Shown here one piece after another: positions 34,801 through 40,444 of a stretch of DNA of 40,444 nt. A program made the translations under genes and the position numbers. The stretch covers positions 125,538 through 165,981 of the forward strand of contig NW_003132862.1 of NCBI RefSeq assembly GCF_000003605.2. The letters run 5' to 3'. Source of the stretch: Saccoglossus kowalevskii. Its lineage: Eukaryota > Hemichordata > Enteropneusta > Harrimaniidae. The notes beneath the pieces are model-generated. The model was given only the letters and a program-made list of their open reading frames with translations, was not told the origin of the DNA and searched no databases. Each line of letters begins with the position of its first letter. Position 1 is the first letter of the stretch.

Positions 34801-37800
34801 ATACAATAGAATCAGAAACGTCATTAACACTATCAGCATGGGGCACAGATGACAGCATGCTCATGTCTAATTGAGGGGGAGATATTTGTGCAGACTGTGG
34901 TGATAAGTTAAACAACGAGCACTGAACTAGAACAGGTGGATTTAAGTTGCCATTGTTTTTTGGTGCTATAGGTTTGGGCAAGATTGGCATGTTTCTTCTC
35001 AGCTTTGTTGCTTTAATTCTATTTTGATTACCATCTATTATTGGAAATGAGTCTGTGCCACAATACGTTATTGGAACAACAGTTGTAAAATTAAGTGAAG
35101 GTAGCATTGGTGGTGATGAAATTGCAAGTGTTTGTACTTGAGAATCAAAATGTTCATGCTGTGTGGTAGAATTCTGAGTTGTCTGTACTTGATTTGTGAA
35201 GCATTCATTGAAGTGAAAATTATTACTAACAACATTTTCATAATTTTTTTCTTGACCCTCAGTAGCACCATCATTCATTTCTAATACATCTTCTTTCTGA
35301 GATAACTTAGCAGCAGTTGTAATCTGTTCATTACGATCTACCCTCTCTAAGTTGGCAGTAATTTCATTCTTTACTTCACATGCCTTTTCTCTATGTACAG
35401 TGTTTCTCATTCCGTTATCACTTTCTTCTACAAAACTATCAGGTTTTTCAACAGATTGGCATGATTTGGTGTCAGTTGTCAAAGCTTCATCGTCATTTAT
35501 CACCAACTCCAAAAGTTCTTCAACAGCTCTATCATGCTCCGCAAGTTGTATAACATCACATTCAGGTTGATGTGTTGATACATGAGCTGTTTTTATTTCA
35601 GCATGGTTGTTGTTGCTGGTAGTTATTGTATCCAGAGGAATTGATACAACCAACTTAACATTGTCTGTGTTATTATTGTTCTTCGGGGATCCATTTGAAA
35701 TATCTTCAGATGTTTGTTTACATAATAATGAAGATACACCATTTTCAGATTCATTTTTGTTAACATTGCATAATTCTGTATTTTCAGCAGCTAGTTCTGT
35801 TTCATGTGACCCAGTAACTATTTTAATGATATCTGTGGAATTTTCTTCTATGGTTACAACTTTCCTCCAATTCTTATGTGTAAAGTGTCCACTGCTGGCA
35901 GTGTTTAATGGTTTAGTTGCCGTTTTCATAATATCATTGCAAGGAAGTGAAGGTTTATCTTGGTTTATTCGTTTGCTGTCTACACTTCTAAGGTTGTTGT
36001 TATTGCCGTTGAAGTTTATATTTTTAATTGGAATTAGCTTTGGCATTTCATTCATAAGAATTGTACTGTCATCTAAATTGCATTCTTGCTTATTGTCAAA
36101 ATATAATTTGGGTGGCTCATAACAAATTTCAGTTGTATTCGCCTCGTCAGAATAATTAGCAAGGTTCATGTGTGATTCAAGTTTAGTTAGGGAACTACAT
36201 TCAGCCTTTTCATCATCTCCAATGCCTTCATCACTCACATCTGTGTCGCTAGCAAGAAACCTGTCAGGCATTATAGGAGGTACATTTTCAAGTGTCTGTA
36301 TCAACACATCTCCTTTTAAAGGTGTATTGTTCTTTGATTCAGAAATATTTCCACTGTGCACTTTTTTACCAGATCTATCCTGGTTAGTTTGGTGGTTACA
36401 ATTACCATTCTCCTCATCATTACATTTTTTTTTTGTATTGTCAATATTATCAAGACTCATGTTATCATTGGACTCCTTCTGAGTCATTGATGTTGATTGC
36501 TTTCGTTGATGAAACAGAATCAAAGGAATTTCCTGTTCTATTCGATGAGTGTCCTTGGTAGCAGAACAATTTTCAACAACTACTGGTGTTGCTGTTTCTT
36601 TTATTTGAGACTTTGGAACTGCAACATTGCTACTGTTCATATTCTTTATTTCAATAGTAAGACTATGTCCCTTTCTATAAGGTTGTGTTGCTGATCGAGC
36701 TGAAGCAAGAACTGTTTTCACAGAATTACTGTTATTTTCACACTTTTTGATGTTCTGCTTTGCTTGACTAAGCTCCTTCTGTTTTTCTAAATACACAAGT
36801 AATGGGTCTTCCCTACAGCTTTGGTCCCTAGAGCTTTTGATAAAGTCAGTTTGGCCACAAGCATGATTCTTGTTTTCATCTTTCTTGCTTATTACCAATG
36901 AGTTTGGCTTTTTGATGTATGGTATTTTATACTTTTCTAGAAACTTTTCATTCCATCCAGGCATCTTGGATGAAGAATTAACTTTGTGCTGAAAAGAACT
37001 ATGAAATCTCATTTGCTGTAAATTGTTCTGCCCTACTTGGAATGGGTCTTTTTCTCCTTTATCTCTCTCTGGCATTGACACACTTCTCTTGAACTTGATG
37101 TTATGCTGTGAGAAATTATGTGGTAACCTTTCCAATGAAACAGGCTTTTCCATTTTAGATTCTTTAGGCAATTCTGACTTGTTTTTTTGTCCACATTCAT
37201 CCTCAACCTTTGCAGCAGTAGGCTTTGCTAGTGTTAACTTGCCTTGCATTCCACCTTTTTTCACAGAATTTTTTCTAGATGCCAAATGACTGTACATTGC
37301 AATACTTCGTGGAGATAATGTCTGTTTCAGAAACTTTGATGACTTTCTTATGGCACCTTCCCTTGATAAAGACCTTCTAATGTGGCCTTTCAAAGAATAA
37401 TTATCTATATTTCTTTTCACTGCACTCTTTCCTTCATTTCCTCTTGTATTGTCTGAAGCATAGCAATCACTATCATTAGCTGTATCTATGCAGCTTAGCT
37501 TACGGGCGAGACTAAGGGAAGTAACTTTGGTATGTTCCTTTCTTCTTTCTGCATCATTACATGTTTCATTATCCATTTGATGGGAACTTTGTTTTCCTAT
37601 ACTCTGATCTGTGATGTTCCTATGATCTGATGATTCAAAGTCTATTTCTGTGTCTGAAGAGTCAGCCTATAAATTAGAAGTAAAATAAATCCATTACTCA
37701 CTTGAGTTAAATGCTGATATTATGCATCTGACAAAAACAATAAAATTAACTCAGTTGACATACAAATTGTTTAAAGGTTTTACAGATGATTTGTCTTTTT

Positions 37801-38249
37801 CTTTGAAATTGTGCATCATGTTCACGTCACATTCAAAAACTTCCCTTTGTTTACCTCAGATGCTGCAGCAACATCAGTGATAAAAATACTACACACCAGT
37901 CGATACAATCACCATACAGACTTCATGCATACCCATTGGTGTTCTCTTAATAAATTCATATCAACATATTGTCAAACATAATGCTGAGAGCTGCCCATAT
38001 GTTCCATATATCCTTAGCAATTCAATGACAGCATAACATCAATTAAATATTTTGGTTTCCACCAGTTTATTTACCACAAAACACAACTGTTATTACTTAC
38101 TGAATTTCTGCCACTATGATTTTTCTGATCAAATGGATTTTCATAATATGGACATATAGTTTCCTCTGTGCAATAAATACACATCCAAGGGGCATCAAAT
38201 TCTAAGGCACTGTTAGGTATGTTTGGTGCATGGCATTCCTGGTGATATC
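24847..38249 (-). CDS. very large PHD-finger / Q-rich / MYND-finger protein (3' eight exons)
   Basis: Eight coding exons on the minus strand join in consistent phase with GT-AG sites: 38249-38101, 37666-34087, 32712-32446, 32317-31769, 31095-28250, 28156-28097, 27293-26436, 24885-24847. Together they encode 2781 complete residues plus a stop; the N-terminus is off the right edge. Residues 1-23 are the second half of a PHD finger. About 50-1515 are disordered, rich in Asn, Lys, Ser and Thr. PLDLS in exon four fits the PxDLS motif by which CtBP corepressors bind. Exon five carries a charged coiled coil and polyglutamine tracts. The C-terminus has DVIVLDDDDM, a SUMO-interaction-like motif, and a MYND zinc finger (C-x2-C...C-x2-C...YC-x3-CQ...H-x3-C). 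PHD plus MYND suggests a chromatin-bound transcriptional cofactor, as in ZMYND8/ZMYND11, but bromodomain and PWWP are not seen, so orthology is not claimed. Function is inferred from motifs only. Confidence 0.85.
24886..26435 (-). other. last intron of the PHD/MYND gene
   Basis: 1550 bp between GTAAGTA and TATCACAG on the minus strand; AT-rich, splits the MYND finger after CQ. No gene or repeat recognised. Confidence 0.7.
26436..27293 (-). CDS. exon with Q tract, SUMO-interaction-like motif and most of the MYND finger
   Basis: Acceptor TTTTTAG, donor GTAAGT, 858 nt, phase 0 both sides. It starts VNKILGNIYGVFKDNEQK, followed by a Q/H/L-rich tract, then HTRMVHLIAQREHERQ. DVIVLDDDDM (26597-26568) has the hydrophobic core plus acids of a SUMO-interacting motif. 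The end, YCVLCKKEASFLC, CSGCKK, WYCSPKCQ, is the first part of a MYND finger and is completed by the next exon. Confidence 0.88.
27085..27235 (-). repeat. glutamine-codon repeat in exon (27293-26436)
   Basis: Imperfect CAA/CAG repeat coding Q runs broken by Leu, His and Arg. The interruptions should make it more stable in length than a pure run. Confidence 0.85.
27294..28096 (-). other. intron containing a copy of the dispersed repeat
   Basis: From about 27400 to 27900 the intron carries the same repeat as 22780-23310, with sub-units spaced 145-165 bp ('agtttgaatgtaatcgg' at 27537, 'aaatttaagagttaaatgc' at 27838). No coding sequence. Confidence 0.65.
28097..28156 (-). CDS. 60-nt exon of the PHD/MYND gene
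   Basis: Acceptor TTTTCCAG, donor GTGAGC. It encodes 20 residues, IREIRPQIPQ then GHIPKRHPLE, in phase 0 at both ends, so skipping it would keep the frame: a candidate for alternative splicing. Confidence 0.7.
28250..31095 (-). CDS. 2.8-kb Q-rich exon with coiled coil
   Basis: Acceptor CTGATACAG, donor GTTTGT, phase 1 in and 0 out, 2846 nt. The middle (about 29735-29505) encodes a charged helix containing EFLHHKRELERLAAIG, LKEKEREDLIQKQKDK and REKIRLDRELLQKFEQQQ, a strong coiled-coil candidate. Two related pieces, SLIPARAL (about 30657-30683) and GLVPAHAL (about 29085-29110), suggest an internal repeated motif. Then come glutamine tracts of 19 and 12 residues and a Met/Gln/His-rich tail like those of transcriptional coactivators. 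Confidence 0.88.
28745..28934 (-). repeat. coding polyglutamine (CAA/CAG) tract
   Basis: A run of 19 glutamine codons lies at 28855-28799 and a run of 12 at 28780-28745, separated by LQLQQR; further Q/H-rich sequence follows to the right. The long run is almost pure CAA over 12 or more codons, so length variation between individuals is likely. Confidence 0.9.
31096..31768 (-). other. intron of the PHD/MYND gene
   Basis: 673 bp between donor GTATTT and acceptor CTGATACAG; no repeat or gene recognised. Confidence 0.7.
31769..32317 (-). CDS. 549-nt exon with a CtBP-binding-like PLDLS motif
   Basis: Acceptor TAGTTTCAG, donor GTATTT, phase 1 in and out. A basic start (PLKKIFKKKVIATEKNR) is followed by an acidic segment and EQPLDLSFK. 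PLDLS (32135-32121) is the classical PxDLS short linear motif recognised by the CtBP corepressor. The remainder is disordered. Confidence 0.8.
32446..32712 (-). CDS. 267-nt exon of the PHD/MYND gene
   Basis: Acceptor TTCTTCAG, donor GTAAGC, phase 1 in and phase 1 out. It begins TEGNSAGNKKQK and includes RHNWLMEKHLNEKNKK and an acidic end (DDPGDEYEC). No domain is recognised. Separated from the next exon by an intron of only 128 bp. Confidence 0.8.
32861..33810 (+). pseudogene. decayed LINE in an intron, antisense to the host gene
   Basis: In the 1374-bp intron between exons 37666-34087 and 32712-32446. Translated pieces in order: FVDLT then EGLWKIMEKYG, RQLHDCMLARVQ, a shifted frame with VKQGCVLAPTLFSHMF, DADVGIGIKYQTEGSVF, then DKFTYLGSTLSRNMVIDDEV, and finally LHCQRIFRAQTGLTSHL, a C2H2-like finger. 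This is the order of a LINE reverse transcriptase and tail found in many invertebrate genomes. Several stops and frame shifts, loss of the 5' part, a missing catalytic DD box and a deletion after ITD show that it is dead. Confidence 0.85.
34087..37666 (-). CDS. large 3.6-kb exon encoding a disordered region
   Basis: Acceptor AATTTATAG, donor GTAAGT, 3580 nt (1193 codons plus one base), open throughout. It begins ADSSDTEIDFESSDHR. The first 250 residues are basic with RRSLSREGAIRKSSKF and KRSVSMPERDKGEK, typical of kinase-target and nuclear-localisation segments. Later parts are Asn/Asp/Glu-rich. It ends with the basic run KKTRKGKRGRLKKG, another likely nuclear signal. No folded domain is recognisable. 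The very long open frame with normal splice sites makes it a real exon in spite of low complexity. Confidence 0.85.
37667..38100 (-). other. intron of the PHD/MYND gene
   Basis: 434 bp between GTAAGT and TTTATAG; nothing else recognised. Confidence 0.7.
38101..38249 (-). CDS. exon with second half of PHD finger
   Basis: Acceptor TTTCTAG, donor GTAAGT, 149 nt, entering in phase 1 and leaving in phase 0. It encodes YHQECHAPNI...WMCIYC, the H/C half of a PHD finger. The spacing from the CH pair to the Trp (14 residues) equals that of the first PHD finger of Polycomb-like proteins (MTF2/PHF1/PHF19), whose consensus here is YHQ.CH.P.I. The first zinc-binding half must be in the next exon to the right, outside the window. 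PHD fingers of this kind read methylated or unmodified histone H3; which one cannot be told from half a domain. Confidence 0.8.
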
Positions 38250-39989
38250 CTAGAAATTATAAAAAAAAAAGCATTACACACGATTACCTTGCCTATTTGT
38301 TTGACAATCCATGGAAGACTAGGATCTAGTTATATTAGATGCAGGGTAACCAGTGCCTTTTAGGCTGATGCCTGCAAGCGTCCAGCCTAAAGTTATGTAT
38401 TTTAATGAGGTTATTACATAAAAATCATGTGATATTATGCTGTTTTACTCATAACTTGCCACTTTGTGACATCACATGAGGATCATGTAATAATATCTAA
38501 ATGTTAAGTAAATATCATTTTCATATGTACAAAATGCTTGAAACATCTAGCTATATTGAAAAGTTACCTTGAAAAAAAGATTGTCAAATACACTAACTAG
38601 ATATCAAGGAATATCATGCATTTGATTGTGGAAAAATCTATGTTTATCAACACAAACACTGCATATGTGCATCACCAAGACCACCGCCCGACATGATTGT
38701 AGTTGTAGCTTTTACCAAAAAAGCCTATCCAATGTTGGGACTACATGACAGGGCTGTGTGGTCATCTCCCTCTCAAATCCTGGTCTCAACCAGGCCCAGT
38801 CGTACACAAACACCTGTGGATCGACCTTAAGCAAGGTTCCCCCAAAGTCGCATTCATTAGTGAATGATCTCGGCCAGTTCAGCCTAAGGTAGGATTTGAA
38901 CTACTACCGATCACGAATCTGAAGCAACAACCACTATGCTACCAGTAACTGGCATAGTTGTAGTTGCTGTTGGCATGAGCTGGTTGTAAGGACCACACAA
39001 GAAATTTAGTCATGAAAATGGATGGATTTTTTTCATAATGAACTCTATTGGTCAAGTGGTTAGGAAGATATATTGAGTTGCTATGGGCATAGTCTCTAGG
39101 CCGAAAAATATCCTTTATACATGATCTACTATGTAGAATTTAATTCAAATACAAAAGTGAATCAAAATTTAAAACAAATGCCATAGTGACAGTTGACTAT
39201 ACCAGTTTGACTGAAAGCTATAGTCACAAAATAATCACAAAAATAGCACAGTATGTGTTTTAGAGCACTGCTTTTTGTCCAAACTGTTCTTATAATTATT
39301 ATTGGAACACTGACATGAATATGTACTTCCATTCCATAAAGTAGAACCTTAGAAACAACACAATATTTGAGGCAAGTAAGTAGAATATATTTACTTTATT
39401 AGTAAGCAACACATAACCAAATCATTGAAATATGTATTATTTTTACCATATTCCTTTATGATTTTGCCTCTAAAGTGTACAAACCTTTTGAAACCTTACA
39501 TGACTGCAATGTGACCTCAGATTGAGATTAAAATTTTTAAATGTTTATCCTAAATATAATCTTTAATCCCATGGGAGAAAGCTATTTTGAACTAAATAAA
39601 CATAGAACATACCCAGTCATTGAGTATTAGTCATATTTCAAAATATATCCGTAAGAACAATATCTATACTGCTAAATAACATTTATTTTCAATATATGAG
39701 AAAATAACTGGTAGCTAATAAAAACATGTAAATTACACCATGACAGAAAATATTAATTTTTGGATAGAATTTGTGAAACTTAAACACAAAGAATTTAGAG
39801 TATAAAAATCGTAATATGGTAATACTTTTTTTCAGTTTCATTAATATTAGAGAATGAATTACAGATTTATTAGTATATTTATAGAACAATGACACATCTA
39901 ATACCAGGTTTTATTCAATCCTGACAAAATGAAAACAATCAGAACAAGCAGCCTATCGGCTGAGATAGCTCCGCTGTTAGCAGTGCACA
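38250..39989 (-). other. intron upstream of the PHD exon
   Basis: The exon carrying the first half of the PHD finger is expected to the right but I do not find it here. A 9-bp stem (TTTAGGCTG/CAGCCTAAA, 38359-38391) and the SINE below are the only structures seen. Confidence 0.5.
38707..38965 (-). mobile_element. probable tRNA-derived SINE
   Basis: On the minus strand, TAGCATAGTGG fits the RNA polymerase III A-box and AGTTCAAATCC, about 45 nt on, fits the B-box, as in the tRNA head of a SINE. A body follows ('ggctgaactggccgagatca' onwards) ending near 'aggcttttttgg'. The arms do not fold into a good tRNA cloverleaf, so it is not a working tRNA gene. There is no second copy in the window to fix the ends. 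Confidence 0.55.
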
Positions 39990-40444
39990 TTTCAATTAAA
40001 GAACTGAAGACATCATTAGAAAATGAACAATATGTATAGTATCAAAGCAATCGGACTTACAGTTTTTAACAAGAAGTCGAAAATATCACTTTTTACCAAA
40101 AATGACAAAAATATTCACCAAAATTAGAGAATTGAAGGTACCATCACAAAATGAACAAATCTGAGAGAGGTCCACATGTAGTACCTATATATGTAATATC
40201 AAAGCAATCAGACTATTGGTTTTTTACAAGAAGTCGAAAATATCACTTTTTACCAAAAATGACAAAAATATTCACCAAAATTATAGAATCGAAGATATCA
40301 TCACGAAACGAACAAATCTGAGAAAGGTCTACATGTAGTATCTAAATATGTAATATCAAAGCAATTGAACTATTGGTTTTTAACAAGAAGTCGAAAATAT
40401 CACTTTTTACCAAAAATTACAAAAATATTCACCAAAATTAGAGA
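39990..40444. repeat. 157-bp tandem array running off the window
   Basis: 'aagaagtcgaaaatatcac' starts at 40071, 40228 and 40385, an exact 157-bp period. Neighbouring units agree at most positions, for example 'caaaaatattcaccaaaatta' with few changes. A partial unit precedes at about 39990-40060. The array continues beyond the right edge, so the copy number is unknown. Confidence 0.9.

Noticed and set aside
34026-37289. Several plus-strand and shifted-frame open frames over the 3.6-kb exon
   Set aside because: They are shadows of the long disordered exon, which has proper splice sites and phase.
38359-38391. 9-bp stem with 15-nt loop
   Set aside because: From rough base composition several stems of this size are expected by chance in 40 kb.
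38875-38960. Genuine tRNA gene
   Set aside because: A- and B-box motifs are present but the stems do not pair; treated as a SINE head.
1-40444. CRISPR array, prokaryotic operon or phage
   Set aside because: Tandem repeats here have no spacer pattern, and the genes have spliceosomal introns and animal domains.

Overview
This window is nuclear DNA from a multicellular animal. Genes are broken by GT-AG introns and intergenic space is AT-rich. The two recognisable proteins are animal families: a SWAP70/DEF6-type protein, and the mitochondrial lysine methyltransferase ETFBKMT (METTL20). Interspersed sequence is a mix of decayed LINEs, a Ty3/gypsy fragment, short inverted-repeat elements and tandem repeats, as is common in marine invertebrates. 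I cannot name the species from sequence alone.

Layout. (1) 1-8.45 kb holds two head-to-head genes. The 5' part of a SWAP70/DEF6 homologue is on the minus strand (coding exons 5740-5648 and 2934-2401; PH-domain exons lie off the left edge). A complete three-exon ETFBKMT is on the plus strand (6064-6401, 7761-7891, 8034-8371). They share a promoter interval of about 320 bp. Introns carry MITE-like elements and a nested 67/201-bp minisatellite. (2) 8.45-24.8 kb has no host gene I can recognise. It holds a decayed LINE reverse transcriptase, a Ty3/gypsy pol fragment, a second LINE interrupted by a TTAA-flanked MITE, several MITE copies, hairpins, microsatellites and a 50-N assembly gap. (3) 24.8-38.25 kb is one very large minus-strand gene that enters from the right edge. 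I assembled eight coding exons with consistent splice phases, giving 2781 complete codons in the window. The protein starts (in this window) inside a PHD finger, continues through about 2700 mostly disordered residues with Q-rich tracts, a coiled coil, a PxDLS-type CtBP-binding motif and a SUMO-interaction-like motif, and ends in a MYND zinc finger split across the last two exons. I cannot assign it to a named gene. An intron contains a decayed antisense LINE. (4) 38.25-40.44 kb is intronic or upstream sequence with a probable tRNA-derived SINE and the start of a 157-bp tandem array that runs off the window.

The genes do not form a pathway: one is a signalling adaptor, one a mitochondrial protein methyltransferase, and one a probable nuclear cofactor. 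The most interesting items are the unclassified PHD/Q-rich/MYND protein, the TTAA-type MITE caught inside a LINE reading frame, and the hierarchical repeat in the ETFBKMT intron.
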